Shown here: positions 6,198 through 14,032 of the stretch, piece by piece | Layout: each line of letters opens with the position of its first letter | Position numbering within the stretch: the stretch's first letter is position 1 | The notes under the pieces: model-generated | Databases searched by the model: none | The model's input: only the letters and a program-made list of their open reading frames with translations | Told to the model about the DNA's origin: nothing | From: a virus | Reading direction: 5' to 3' (one strand) | DNA: 64,000 bases | IMG/VR virus record: IMGVR_UViG_3300030117_003369 | Location: 1 to 64,000 of that record | Made by a program: the position numbers and the translations under genes

Positions 6198-6389
6198 AGC
6201 GAAGCAATTCGCTGTACGCTCGTAGAGATACCGCCACGAAAATCGACAGAGAACCCAAGACCTCTTCGGGGGCTGACAGTCGGGAAAGACCGGCACCTAT
6301 TCCTTCCGGCGACATAAACGCCGGTGTTCACGGGTCGTGTGAACACTCAGTGCATGTAGAGAGGCTGCATGTTGTTAGTAGCACGACCC
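6198..6389 (+). ncRNA. Candidate structured RNA with a predicted pseudoknot
   Basis: Consecutive stems seen by eye: AGCGAA-GCAA-TTCGCT (6198-6213, GNRA loop); CCTC-TTCG-GGGG (6261-6272, UUCG loop); CCGGCG-ACATAAA-CGCCGG (6306-6324); immediately followed by TGTTCAC-GGGTCGT-GTGAACA (6325-6345). The seven-base loop of the last hairpin (6332-6338) is perfectly complementary to ACGACCC at 6383-6389, giving a loop-to-downstream pseudoknot. Two very stable tetraloops and two abutting perfect hairpins in 200 non-coding bases argue for a real RNA. It lies between the origin candidate and the first gene of the early operon, so it might be a free RNA or a leader element. Confidence 0.55.
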
Positions 6390-6445
6390 CCCATTCCTTA
6401 TGCGCACACGATCGCATACATCACATTCCCTTGGAGGAAACAAAC

Positions 6446-6628
6446 ATGAGCATGAGTATAGAACAAGTTTGGAAGCACACCGAGTATCAGCGCAAAATGC
6501 TAACCAATGCAATTATGCGATACTTGGGGGCGATACCACATAAAGATTGGACTGAAGAGCAGAAAGCACTTTGGCGAGAAATGGCAGATGTGAACAACAC
6601 ATCAATCGAAGAATACTTCGGAATCTAA
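6446..6628 (+). CDS. Small early protein, unknown
   Basis: 60 residues, start ATG at 6446 after GGAGG. Helical, with one basic patch (YQRKMLTNAIMRYLG) and an acidic tail. It is the first gene of the long early block, behind the RNA candidate and a TCACATTCCC box. An upstream frame extension to 6191 overlaps the structured region and is rejected. Confidence 0.7.
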   Translation: MSMSIEQVWKHTEYQRKMLTNAIMRYLGAIPHKDWTEEQKALWREMADVNNTSIEEYFGI

Positions 6629-6660
6629 ATCACATATCACATTCCCACGGAGGAAAACAC

Positions 6661-6966
6661 ATGAGGACAGGAGACACAACATACATTGTGGTAAGGTTTG
6701 AGGAACGGGGCATTACATGTGCCGGTACTCATCTTATCCGAGAATGCGCAGAGTTACAGGCAGAAAGCCTTAACGAAAGGCGCAACAAGATACATGAAGC
6801 AAAGTGGCGAGTACAGGAGTCTATGTACTATGACGACTACATGGACTATGCTTACTTCATAAGGCAGAAGAAAGCAGATTTGGCAAAACTCGCTGAAGAT
6901 TGCGGCATAGCAAAATCAGGTACTAAGCACGACATTGCTATGCGCATATTGCGAGCCTGCGAATAA
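6661..6966 (+). CDS. Small protein with a C-terminal SAP-like DNA-binding motif
   Basis: 101 residues, ATG at 6661 after GGAGG. The N-terminal half is a short beta-rich part (YIVVRFEERGITCAGT) and a helix. The last 35 residues (KADLAKLAEDCGIAKSGTKH, then a helix) match the SAP pattern of two short helices with a GxxxSGTK turn that binds DNA. Probably a DNA-binding accessory protein; SAP assignment by motif only. Confidence 0.65.
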   Translation: MRTGDTTYIVVRFEERGITCAGTHLIRECAELQAESLNERRNKIHEAKWRVQESMYYDDYMDYAYFIRQKKADLAKLAEDCGIAKSGTKHDIAMRILRACE

Positions 6967-6998
6967 TCACATTCACACAAACACAGGAGATGAAACAA

Positions 6999-7145
6999 AT
7001 GGACAACAGGAAAAAAGCATATTGTCCGGGCGGTTGCGGTGCGAGTACTTGGTACTCTACCTGCGTACCTGCTGGGAAGGAATCAGTTGTGCACCAAAGT
7101 ACGCACAACACGATACAGCACAAGTGCACATGCGCAAAAGCGTGA
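6999..7145 (+). CDS. Cysteine-rich micro-protein
   Basis: 48 residues starting MDNRKKAYCPGGCGAS, with a further Cys and a C-terminal CTCAKA, so a zinc site is likely. AGGAGATGA precedes the ATG at 6999. A longer frame across the same DNA (6935-7171) lacks a sensible start and is taken as a shadow. Confidence 0.55.
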   Translation: MDNRKKAYCPGGCGASTWYSTCVPAGKESVVHQSTHNTIQHKCTCAKA

Positions 7146-7193
7146 GCACATATCACATTCCCGCCCACTGAAGGGCGAGATAAGCAAAGAGAG

Positions 7194-7727
7194 ATGAATA
7201 TAATGAGTATGACATTAGGAGATATACTAATGAATGCGACTGTGAACGGACAAGAAGTAGAGGTGACCGCAGGTGTACTTTTACACGGTGCTATGGCAGA
7301 CACATTCGATACGAATGTAACTGCAACAGAAGGCGAACTTGGCTGGGACACGGAATCAGAGCGCATTGAAGCAATAGCGGAAATAGCAGCAAAGAGAAAG
7401 CAGAAGGAAATTGCACGAAGAAACCGAGAAGCACGACGCAAGAAGGGTTCAGGTGCTTACAAGGGCAACTGGAAACCATCTAAGGGCACAAGAGTTGTGA
7501 CAACGACTACAGGCAAGATGACAAAGGCGGAGTTTGATGGCAGCAAGGCGAAGCATGACAAGATAATGGAGAGAGATGCTTCAGGTAAGCGTGTTCACAA
7601 TTGCGCTGCTGCTAAAGCATACAGGCATCAAGTTTACGAATACATGTCCAAGCAGCGTGACGATGCAGGTAATTTGATTCGCACTGAGCACCCTGATGCA
7701 AGGGCAGTACAGTTAGCGGGCATTTGA
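7194..7727 (+). CDS. Basic protein, unknown
   Basis: 177 residues from the first ATG; in-frame ATGs at 7203, 7209 and 7230 are alternatives, and 7230 has the best-spaced AGGAG. The middle is strongly basic (about residues 66-95, with KRKQKEIARRNREARRKKG) and is followed by a domain containing KMTKAEFDGSKAKHDKIMER. The basic stretch points to nucleic acid binding. No family recognised. Confidence 0.7.
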   Translation: MNIMSMTLGDILMNATVNGQEVEVTAGVLLHGAMADTFDTNVTATEGELGWDTESERIEAIAEIAAKRKQKEIARRNREARRKKGSGAYKGNWKPSKGTRVVTTTTGKMTKAEFDGSKAKHDKIMERDASGKRVHNCAAAKAYRHQVYEYMSKQRDDAGNLIRTEHPDARAVQLAGI

Positions 7728-7743
7728 ACAGGAGATGAGATGA

Positions 7744-7914
7744 ATGACAGGTGGAAAATCAGGAACAAGAGACAACCCAAGAGGCGTACCGAAAAGACCA
7801 GTAGTGTACTCAGGTATGCTTGAAGAAGAGAAAAAGCGATTCTTAGCGAACTGCCGCAAGTACGGCATGAGCAAGACTCAGTGGCGTAGGCTGCGACATG
7901 TCAGAAAACTCTGA
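7744..7914 (+). CDS. Small basic protein, unknown
   Basis: 56 residues, ATG at 7744 after AGGAGATGA. The N-terminus is Gly/Arg/Pro-rich and flexible. The C-terminus forms a basic helix pair (EEEKKRFLANCRKYGMSKT, then QWRRLRHVRKL) resembling a short helix-turn-helix-like DNA-binding tail. Confidence 0.6.
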   Translation: MTGGKSGTRDNPRGVPKRPVVYSGMLEEEKKRFLANCRKYGMSKTQWRRLRHVRKL

Positions 7915-7929
7915 TGCGCAGGCGATCGC

Positions 7930-8055
7930 ATGAAGCGAATCACAGTGAGAGTAAGAAAGACGGGTCGATTGGGCAAGCCTCTCGACTCGTCTTTCACAAG
8001 GGAAACCAAATACGCAAGAGATGAGAACAATGCAAATACACAGAATGACGAATGA
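7930..8055 (+). CDS. Possible small basic protein
   Basis: 41 codons (MKRITVRVRKTGRLGKPLD...). It has no clear ribosome site and overlaps the better supported gene at 8030 by 26 bases. Kept because the stretch 7915-8029 would otherwise be empty in a region where genes are packed end to end. Confidence 0.3.
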   Translation: MKRITVRVRKTGRLGKPLDSSFTRETKYARDENNANTQNDE

Positions 8056-8173
8056 AGAGTTTGAGATGTGGGAGTCGGGCCTATTGCCTGAACTTCCATG
8101 GGTATGCAAGATGGAAGAGAACCAATGCACGGCAGACAATCCATGCGATGGATGCTGGGGGTTCTTGAGATGA
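8030..8173 (+). CDS. Small Cys-rich protein, unknown
   Basis: 47 residues. The C-terminal half holds CKMEENQCTADNPCDGCWG, four cysteines in a tight cluster that should bind zinc. The ATG at 8030 has GAGATGAG upstream (an in-frame ATG at 8021 is possible). Its stop overlaps the next start (ATGA). Confidence 0.55.
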   Translation: MQIHRMTNEEFEMWESGLLPELPWVCKMEENQCTADNPCDGCWGFLR

Positions 8174-8550
8174 CGATTGAAAAAATGGCTAACCAAACCC
8201 TGTATGCAGAAACGGTACAGGTGATGGAGCACATAGACAAGAAGCCATCCGACATATCACGAATAGGTTCCTATGACGGTGAATACGAATGCACATGGGA
8301 TGAGTTCAAAGAACTCGCTGACTTTCACTACGACAGTGGTTTTGGCGGGGTGGAGGTAGCGACGGACTTGATAATCCTGTTCCGTGATGGCACTTGGCTT
8401 GAGCGAGATGAATACGATGGTTCAGAATGGTGGGTCCATCGTGTACCACCTGAGCCCATGTCCTTGTTCAAACTCGACTACAAACAAATCAAAAAGTTAC
8501 AGGGTCATGGTTCGATTGAGCATTTGGATGAAGAATATGAGGAAAGATGA
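8170..8550 (+). CDS. Phage-type conserved protein (DGTWLERDEYDGSEWW)
   Basis: 126 residues, start at 8170 by ATGA overlap with the previous gene; the longer frame from 8098 is not used. The core (ILFRDGTWLERDEYDG, then SEWWVHR) is a widespread motif of short tailed-phage proteins of unknown role. The C-terminus is acidic. Its presence ties the early block to the common phage accessory gene pool. Confidence 0.75.
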   Translation: MTIEKMANQTLYAETVQVMEHIDKKPSDISRIGSYDGEYECTWDEFKELADFHYDSGFGGVEVATDLIILFRDGTWLERDEYDGSEWWVHRVPPEPMSLFKLDYKQIKKLQGHGSIEHLDEEYEER

Positions 8551-8553
8551 AGA

Positions 8554-8688
8554 ATGACGAAAAAAATAGAGTTACCCGATTGGAAAGAACTTGGCATATT
8601 ATGGTACGAATACGATGAGAAAATCGCAGTGCTAGAATGGCGATTGGAGGATGCAATATTTGAGTTATACGGAGATGAAGAAGAATGA
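8554..8688 (+). CDS. Small acidic protein, unknown
   Basis: 44 residues (MTKKIELPDWKELG...), one predicted helix, ending GDEEE because the last codons encode the ribosome site of the next gene. The next ATG overlaps its stop. Confidence 0.6.
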   Translation: MTKKIELPDWKELGILWYEYDEKIAVLEWRLEDAIFELYGDEEE

Positions 8689-9029
8689 ACAGCGCAGAAA
8701 TGGAATACAACTTGAGCAGACACCCGGACCTGTACTACATGGACGAGGACGGGTTGATACGACTAAACGAAGAAGAATACGAGAAACAAACGGAGATGAA
8801 AACGATGATACCAACATTGACAACAGGCAAGAGAGATATGATTATACGAGCGAAGAATGGCAAAGTGTCACCTGATACTGAGAAGGACAAGAAATCCAAA
8901 CTAGATAGCATACAGGCGAGATACCCGAATGTGCAAATCTACTTGGAGTCCGATTGGGAGAGCATTGATGTTGCAGACATGGTTGCAGCAGAGAATGAGC
9001 ACACCAACTATGTACTGACACAGATTTGA
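8685..9029 (+). CDS. Conserved-looking small protein, unknown
   Basis: 114 residues, ATGA overlap with the gene before. Acidic N-terminus; the central part (PTLTTGKRDMIIRAKNGKV) and C-terminus (DVADMVAAENEHTNYVLTQI) look globular. No motif recognised. Confidence 0.68.
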   Translation: MNSAEMEYNLSRHPDLYYMDEDGLIRLNEEEYEKQTEMKTMIPTLTTGKRDMIIRAKNGKVSPDTEKDKKSKLDSIQARYPNVQIYLESDWESIDVADMVAAENEHTNYVLTQI

Positions 9030-9040
9030 GGCGAATAAAT

Positions 9041-9301
9041 ATGTCAACACATTGGATAAAATTAAGAGGCGAAGGAGGTACAACTTCTGACATGCTCAAG
9101 AGTTACGCAAGAGAAAATCATGTTGTAATGACTGAGGTAAAGCACTACTATTCATTTGAAATCATTCCTTGGGCTAAAATACACAAAAGTTTCGCCCATT
9201 GGCATGTTGCTATGGATGATGAAAATATGATTCTAATACACAATGCAGCAACGAATGTAACTGTCATGCTGACATTGGGTAGAGAATACGAGGAGGAATG
9301 A
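9041..9301 (+). CDS. Small protein, unknown
   Basis: 86 residues from ATG 9041 (MSTHWIKLRGEGG); the frame also has a TTG at 9026. Mixed alpha/beta, ending YEEE because GAGGAGG serves as the ribosome site for 9298. Confidence 0.65.
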   Translation: MSTHWIKLRGEGGTTSDMLKSYARENHVVMTEVKHYYSFEIIPWAKIHKSFAHWHVAMDDENMILIHNAATNVTVMLTLGREYEEE

Positions 9302-9735
9302 AAATGGTACGAAAAGTGTATAATTTGACACCGCACAGCATAGACATATGCGATAAGGAATTGAAGAAAGTAAAGAGCATCAAGCCTGATGGCTTGGTCG
9401 TGAGAGCAAAGATGGAAGAGGAGATATGGTGCACACTAGGTAACTCGGAAACGAGAATCCCCGTGTGGTCGATACAAGTCACCGACCCAATCGTGATAAA
9501 TGAATCACTTCAACTCACGATTGGCAAGACCCAAGAAATCTTCATCATCGTAAGCAGAATAGCCGCAGACGCGATCCTGAAGGATAATGGGGAAACCAAT
9601 GTCATATGGGATTATGTTTGGGAAGGCGTGAAACAAATCAATGTCTTGACCGTTCACAAATCACAGGTCAACAGAGAAACAGGTGAGCGATACGGGGCAC
9701 TAGGCTTCGCACTACAAGGACAGATAGGGAGATGA
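9298..9735 (+). CDS. Phage NLTPH-family protein
   Basis: 145 residues. YNLTPHSIDI at the start, IPVWSIQVTD in the middle and IIVSRIAADAI towards the end match a family common in tailed phages (NLTPH ... IPV ... YIVSRIVADA), function unknown. Usual length is about 120-150, so it looks complete. The start at 9298 overlaps the upstream stop; an ATG at 9304 is equally possible. Confidence 0.75.
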   Translation: MKMVRKVYNLTPHSIDICDKELKKVKSIKPDGLVVRAKMEEEIWCTLGNSETRIPVWSIQVTDPIVINESLQLTIGKTQEIFIIVSRIAADAILKDNGETNVIWDYVWEGVKQINVLTVHKSQVNRETGERYGALGFALQGQIGR

Positions 9736-9924
9736 ATGAATATGAGTAAACTAATTGATACGATGACATGGATGATAGGTTACATACCACGACTACACGA
9801 AATGCTAGTCGATGCAATCAGAGAAGGCGAGCAAGATTACAACCTAGTACATGAGATAGCAAACAGATACGATGAGATGTTTGGTACTGAACATGCACTA
9901 GCACTTGAGGAGGAGTTTAAATGA
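9736..9924 (+). CDS. Small helical protein, unknown
   Basis: 62 residues, MNMSKLID start; mostly helical with an acidic C-terminus. A GGGAGATGA ribosome site overlaps the previous stop. Confidence 0.6.
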   Translation: MNMSKLIDTMTWMIGYIPRLHEMLVDAIREGEQDYNLVHEIANRYDEMFGTEHALALEEEFK

Positions 9925-9983
9925 GTGAATTGAAGATTAGAATAGAGACAGACGAATGGATATACGAGGAGTGGATTGAATGA
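9921..9983 (+). CDS. Micro-ORF, 20 residues
   Basis: MSELKIRIETDEWIYEEWIE, linked at both ends by 4-bp ATGA overlaps and with AGGAGG before its ATG. It may be a real micro-protein or simply a translational bridge between 9736 and 9980. Confidence 0.4.
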   Translation: MSELKIRIETDEWIYEEWIE

Positions 9984-10177
9984 AGTGCTATGTTAATATC
10001 GAACACTTGTCACATAACCCAAGTGGTTCCCGCAAGAAGTGGTTTACTGATGGAGTTAAGACCTATGTATGTTCATTGACACCGGCCTATTTCATTTGGG
10101 AAAAGAACACCAAATATAATGACTATAATGGTTATTCGGGATATGTAAATTGCAAAGATGTGGAGTTGATTGAATGA
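9980..10177 (+). CDS. Small beta-rich protein, unknown
   Basis: 65 residues with many Tyr, Asn and Gly (WEKNTKYNDYNGYSGYVN). It could be a small beta-barrel. ATGA overlaps on both sides. Confidence 0.6.
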   Translation: MKCYVNIEHLSHNPSGSRKKWFTDGVKTYVCSLTPAYFIWEKNTKYNDYNGYSGYVNCKDVELIE

Positions 10178-10395
10178 AATACAAAAGACAAGGTGACGGC
10201 ACACTGTGCTACGGAATACTGGAAAGAATCGACTACTTCTTTGAAGAAGGATTCGATGAGAATGACAAAGGTGTGTTTGTGTTATTGGAACAAATGCAAG
10301 ACTACCTGTTGTGGACAGAAATGCAGAACACGATGGAGTCAATGCGCTTGAAGCAAAAGCAAGCACGAGCATTCATGGAAGGTGATTGGGAATGA
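10174..10395 (+). CDS. Small protein, unknown
   Basis: 73 residues; acidic core (YFFEEGFDENDKGVFVL) then a basic Met/Gln-rich helix. No family seen. Overlaps the next gene by four bases. Confidence 0.6.
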   Translation: MKYKRQGDGTLCYGILERIDYFFEEGFDENDKGVFVLLEQMQDYLLWTEMQNTMESMRLKQKQARAFMEGDWE

Positions 10396-10622
10396 GAAGT
10401 ACAGAAGAAAAGACGATTACAGCCGCACATGTTATGGCAGATTTGACCGGAGTCACACAGTATGTGTTTCGCATTGTGTGCTTTGAAGAGGATGGTTACA
10501 GTTGGCCTGAATACGACATTTCAGAGGATGAGTTGAAACATCACGACACACCTAACAGTGAATTGGTAACCATAGTGTTACCTAGCAGTAAGCAACAAAC
10601 AAACGAGGAGATGAACAAATGA
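10392..10622 (+). CDS. Small protein, unknown
   Basis: 76 residues from ATG 10392 (MRSTEEKTITAAH). Contains a short hydrophobic beta region (QYVFRIVCFEEDGY) and an acidic tail. Overlaps the next gene by four bases, with GAGGAGATGA as the ribosome site. Confidence 0.6.
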   Translation: MRSTEEKTITAAHVMADLTGVTQYVFRIVCFEEDGYSWPEYDISEDELKHHDTPNSELVTIVLPSSKQQTNEEMNK

Positions 10623-11002
10623 AGATGACAACAGCAGAAAGAAACGAACTAGACAGACAACTATGGATAGGGACAGAATACGACCATAACTTCGGTATGG
10701 GTTGGGATGAAGAAGAAGTATTAGAGCACATGCGAGAGGTTTGCACTGTGACTGAGAAGTATAGCACAATTGCTTGCAATAATGGTACAATTGAACGCAC
10801 TACCACTTTACAATTCCATGACCGACAGGACATGATTGACTTCTACGAGTGCGAAATGAGACTCAAAGAGGACATTAAAGTGGATTACAAAGTTTGGGGG
10901 CACATTGACAGAATGACAATCGAGATTGAGCGACAGGTCAATTTCCTTGACAATGTGGATGCGATCAAGGCGTACTATCACGAAGGAGATGAAGAAGAAT
11001 GA
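10619..11002 (+). CDS. Acidic protein, unknown
   Basis: 127 residues, globular, with DRQDMIDFYECEMRLKEDI in the middle and a GDEEE end dictated by the next ribosome site. No motif recognised. Confidence 0.65.
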   Translation: MKMTTAERNELDRQLWIGTEYDHNFGMGWDEEEVLEHMREVCTVTEKYSTIACNNGTIERTTTLQFHDRQDMIDFYECEMRLKEDIKVDYKVWGHIDRMTIEIERQVNFLDNVDAIKAYYHEGDEEE

Positions 11003-11205
11003 GAATAATACACGCACCAAAATTAGCGATGGAAGTAATAGACAGAATGTGGGAAGAAGCAGGTTACATGGGTGGCAATCACACTGGTGATGACAGCAAC
11101 CCTTGGGTTGAGTTTGTTGGCGAATCTTTGATACTGTTGGCAAATATGTCAGTCGAAGAATATATGCAATTCCTATTAGAAATGCTACAAAGTAAGGAGG
11201 AATGA
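10999..11205 (+). CDS. Small helical protein, unknown
   Basis: 68 residues, with an amphipathic C-terminal helix pair (SLILLANMSVEEYMQFLLEM). ATGA overlaps at both ends. No family seen. Confidence 0.62.
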   Translation: MRIIHAPKLAMEVIDRMWEEAGYMGGNHTGDDSNPWVEFVGESLILLANMSVEEYMQFLLEMLQSKEE

Positions 11206-11687
11206 ACATGATAAACGAACTAGACCTAATGGAAACACACTGGAATAACTACAAGGAGGACTACTCCGACCAAGCCATACTTCTTGCATCACACTTAGGT
11301 GTGTGCGTAAGTGAAGCCGAGTCATACATTTACAGCGAGGACTACTTGGTTCTCACAGACGAACAGGCTGACGAAGCAGTGCGTGAAGAAATAGAGGAAA
11401 TGGTATGGGCATTCAACCCATCCTTCCTATTTGCACACACAGGCGTAGACAGTGGTACACTCAAGATAGTGCAAGAGTCATTGTGCGAGGATGCAAACGA
11501 GGCAATCACGGCCATGATAAAAGACTTCGACTACTTTGTTGAAGAAGCAGTGCGTATGGATGGGCGAGGACATTTCCTTGCTGGCTACGACCACAAAGAG
11601 CATGAAGTACGCTACCTATCAGTGGTGCGTGAGGGACTGTGCTACAAGACTGAAGAAACATGCTACTACATTTACAGGAGGAACTGA
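11202..11687 (+). CDS. Widespread phage/plasmid family (LVLTDEQADEA ... MDGRGH)
   Basis: 161 residues. The segments DYLVLTDEQADEAVREEIEE and VRMDGRGHFLAGYD match a family frequent in phages and plasmids (LVLTDEEADEA ... DGRGH), function unknown. MNM start: the first ATG overlaps the upstream stop, while the second at 11208 is better spaced from GGAGG. Confidence 0.75.
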   Translation: MNMINELDLMETHWNNYKEDYSDQAILLASHLGVCVSEAESYIYSEDYLVLTDEQADEAVREEIEEMVWAFNPSFLFAHTGVDSGTLKIVQESLCEDANEAITAMIKDFDYFVEEAVRMDGRGHFLAGYDHKEHEVRYLSVVREGLCYKTEETCYYIYRRN

Positions 11688-11689
11688 AC

Positions 11690-11839
11690 ATGACAGAGAA
11701 AGAATACGAGATAGAGATTACGCACATATACCGCATACAAGGTAAGGATGCTTGGGATGCTGTGTGCAAAGCAGAAGATACAGACATTGTAGACATTGTG
11801 GATTACAGAGTAATCAAAGAATACGAACTGGAGGAATGA
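11690..11839 (+). CDS. Small acidic protein, unknown
   Basis: 49 residues (MTEKEYEIEITHIYRIQG...), probably a short beta-alpha unit with DAWDAVCKAEDTDIVDI. AGGAGG precedes the ATG, and it ends LEE. Confidence 0.58.
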   Translation: MTEKEYEIEITHIYRIQGKDAWDAVCKAEDTDIVDIVDYRVIKEYELEE

Positions 11840-11842
11840 AGA

Positions 11843-12238
11843 ATGACAAACGAACAAGAAGAATGGACACCACCGTATCACGAGTGGACATTAAGAGAAA
11901 TAAACCAATGGAACAACATCAAAACCAATGACCCTAAAGAGTGGGATAATTGGCATGGAATGAAAGTGAAGAACTTAGTTGCAGCACTTGTAACATACAA
12001 TCCCAACATGCCTATATGCATCAGGGATAGCATTGGATGGCGTGGACAAGACAACTACGGTATTGAAATGAGGAATGTAATTATCAAGGCTAATGGTGCA
12101 AATGACTACGACCAATGTCGTGACGCTATCAGAGCAGGTACTATGCCGTACATGGAAGTCCTTGTACTGACGAAGGAATATTACAATAGTAACAGTGAGC
12201 ACATTGATGCTTACGGTTTTGAGATTGAGGAGGAATGA
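11843..12238 (+). CDS. Protein of unknown function
   Basis: 131 residues, tryptophan-rich N-terminus (EWTPPYHEWTLREINQW), then KVKNLVAALVTYNPNMPICI and a C-terminal EIEEE. The YNPNMPICI / GIEMRNVIIKA pattern resembles short phage proteins that begin with a helix and a P-x-x-I beta turn. No function known. Confidence 0.65.
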   Translation: MTNEQEEWTPPYHEWTLREINQWNNIKTNDPKEWDNWHGMKVKNLVAALVTYNPNMPICIRDSIGWRGQDNYGIEMRNVIIKANGANDYDQCRDAIRAGTMPYMEVLVLTKEYYNSNSEHIDAYGFEIEEE

Positions 12239-12495
12239 ATATGGCGAACATGAGTTATTGTAGATGGGAGAACACATACAGCGATTGGCTTGATTGCTTA
12301 GAAAGTATAGAAGATGATTGGAATGCTGAAAGGCACGAAAACATGTTCGATGGCTATTCTTACAGCAAGAATGGTGGTAAAGAATGGAGAGCGAAGAAGA
12401 ACATGATTCAGTCTATACTGGACAGCGTATCGACACTAGAGTATGAACTACGACAGATGACAGACTACGAAGAAAACTACAAGGAGGAAGAGTGA
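12235..12495 (+). CDS. Phage MSYCRFENT-type small protein
   Basis: 86 residues. MSYCRWENTYSDWLDCLESI is the hallmark of a common short phage family (MSYCRFENT..DL.DC), function unknown. ATGs at 12235 and 12241 are both possible; GAGG is better spaced for 12241. Ends KEEE. Confidence 0.75.
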   Translation: MNMANMSYCRWENTYSDWLDCLESIEDDWNAERHENMFDGYSYSKNGGKEWRAKKNMIQSILDSVSTLEYELRQMTDYEENYKEEE

Positions 12496-12497
12496 AA

Positions 12498-12674
12498 ATG
12501 GGACTGAATGGATGTATAAAATCGACACCAACGCTAGGTGTAACATGCGAGGACTGTGGCAAGGAAGGCAACATGCACCGAGGTTGGATTTTGGAAATGA
12601 GAGATAGGCCAACACTCCGCATTTGTTGGATGTGTTGCAACAAAAAAATAAGACAACAAGGAGAGGAAGAATAA
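12498..12674 (+). CDS. Zinc-finger micro-protein
   Basis: 58 residues from ATG 12498 (a GTG at 12492 is closer to the ribosome site). CEDCGKEG and CWMCCNKK form a zinc ribbon around a short linker. Basic C-terminus then GEEE. Confidence 0.65.
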   Translation: MGLNGCIKSTPTLGVTCEDCGKEGNMHRGWILEMRDRPTLRICWMCCNKKIRQQGEEE

Positions 12675-13006
12675 TGATAGAAAGATTAGACATGGAAAGA
12701 GACAGTTGGGTAAGATGGGAGAACTCGTTTGGCGGGAGTCAACCTGAGAAAAGAACGATGAAGATAACAGCATGGGCTTGCGCTGATAGACAGCGTGGTG
12801 GCTTTGAGATATACGACACTGAATCCGGTGGCGAAAGTTACTACGGTGAAGGTGGCATGTGGTTTGGTGATGATGGATTCATCAACGACTACGATGGTGT
12901 GTTCTCATTGGACAGAGACATCATACTTTGGTTAGACGACTTGGGTATGGTAGCACCTGATGGCTGGTTTAGAAAAGAAATTGAAAAGATAAAGAAGGAG
13001 GAATGA
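12674..13006 (+). CDS. Acidic/aromatic protein, unknown
   Basis: 110 residues; Gly/Tyr/Asp-rich middle (GGESYYGEGGMWFGDDGF) followed by LDRDIILWLDDLGMVAP. Looks like a compact domain. No family seen. The start overlaps the previous stop by one base. Confidence 0.65.
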   Translation: MIERLDMERDSWVRWENSFGGSQPEKRTMKITAWACADRQRGGFEIYDTESGGESYYGEGGMWFGDDGFINDYDGVFSLDRDIILWLDDLGMVAPDGWFRKEIEKIKKEE

Positions 13007-13635
13007 ACATGGCATTGAGAGTAGGAATAGAAAATGGAACAAAAAAGGGCTTTACTAAAGACGAGATAGAATTAACCAACTCATTCGGTATGGGTGTACT
13101 GGCAATGGTAACTGGTGTTGGTAAAATTGGTGGAAAATGTGGGTACAGAGGCACAAACCTCTCTGTACAAGAAGCACACGATCGATTCACAGTGGCACTT
13201 GAAGGACTTGAAATCTTCAACGACCAAGAGCCTGTGAAAGAAATCATAACGCTTGATTTCGTACAGCGCATGGCTGATGCAGATTGGTCTTGTAATGTGA
13301 GTAACGAATCGAAAGAGGAGTTCCTTCACAAAATGTGCGCACAAGTAATGGGCAATTTGCTCAGTAGGACTCGTACAAAAACACTGGGTACATACTACCA
13401 TCAAACATCTTGGAATGACTTACAGTCACGAAGAGAAAATGTAAGAATGTTGATTGGTACATTGTTGTCAGAAGATGAGGATAGAGACTACTACATGCAT
13501 GAGATGATTGATTCGATTACTCATGACTTTGACTTTTGGCACAACGAGAAGTTTTACGGTGACAAGTATCTGATTTACGATGAAGAAACAAACAGGTTCA
13601 GTCTATCAGATGAGAACCCAAACGAGGAGGAATGA
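13003..13635 (+). CDS. Protein of unknown function
   Basis: 210 residues, one of the larger early-block proteins. Gly-rich N-terminal part (FGMGVLAMVTGVGKIGGKCG) is not a Walker A. The C-terminal half is helical and charged (RRENVRMLIGTLLSEDEDRD). MNM start and NEEE end follow the local coupling pattern. Confidence 0.65.
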   Translation: MNMALRVGIENGTKKGFTKDEIELTNSFGMGVLAMVTGVGKIGGKCGYRGTNLSVQEAHDRFTVALEGLEIFNDQEPVKEIITLDFVQRMADADWSCNVSNESKEEFLHKMCAQVMGNLLSRTRTKTLGTYYHQTSWNDLQSRRENVRMLIGTLLSEDEDRDYYMHEMIDSITHDFDFWHNEKFYGDKYLIYDEETNRFSLSDENPNEEE

Positions 13636-13844
13636 ATATGAAAGTAATGGAATTAGAAGAAGGAATGAATGTAATTAACCCAAGTCGTTTTGGGAAAATG
13701 CATGTGTTTGTGAAGAATGGAAATGTGTACAAAATGACCGTTTTCAATTCATCAATTAGCAAAAGAAAAACACATGTACAGCAATACAGAGGCAAGAAGT
13801 TGCATCATGTGGACTTAGAAATTAAAGCAGACGGGTTGGAATGA
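13632..13844 (+). CDS. EEGMNV paralogue A
   Basis: 70 residues, beta-rich, strongly similar to the protein at 27168: shared EEGMNV, FG.xHxFV, Y.xTxFN, KKTHV and KLHHVxLxI. The two lie 13.5 kb apart in different neighbourhoods, so both copies have been retained. Function unknown; the size and pattern suggest a small beta-barrel. Confidence 0.7.
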   Translation: MNMKVMELEEGMNVINPSRFGKMHVFVKNGNVYKMTVFNSSISKRKTHVQQYRGKKLHHVDLEIKADGLE

Positions 13845-14032
13845 ACATGGCAAACATACGAAAAATGGCAAAGCACTTGAGAGAGTTGAGAGAAAGTTAC
13901 GAACACCTCATGCAAATTACTGGAGCACTGAAGCACACACTAGAGGCGATTGCAGAGCAGCCAAGAAACGGTGACTGGGTAGTTGAGAAGTTAGAAGAGG
14001 CTGGCGTACCGATAGGTGGCGAAGAAGAATGA
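13841..14032 (+). CDS. Small helical protein, unknown
   Basis: 63 residues, basic coiled-coil-like N-terminus (RKMAKHLRELRESYEHLM) and GGEEE end. ATGA-linked on both sides. Confidence 0.6.
   Translation: MNMANIRKMAKHLRELRESYEHLMQITGALKHTLEAIAEQPRNGDWVVEKLEEAGVPIGGEEE

Larger units (their letters stand above)
6421..7162 (+). repeat. TCACATTCCC leader motif in four successive gene gaps
   Basis: TCACATTCCC occurs at 6421-6430, 6637-6646 and 7153-7162, with TCACATTCAC at 6967-6976. Each copy lies in the short gap upstream of a gene (6446, 6661, 6999, 7194), 13-40 bases before its start. Such gaps are absent further on, where genes overlap. It could be a shared regulator-binding site or an RNA signal affecting translation. 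Confidence 0.55.

Noticed and set aside
6088-6315. Minus-strand ORF over the RNA candidate
   Set aside because: No ribosome site; opposite to predicted hairpins.
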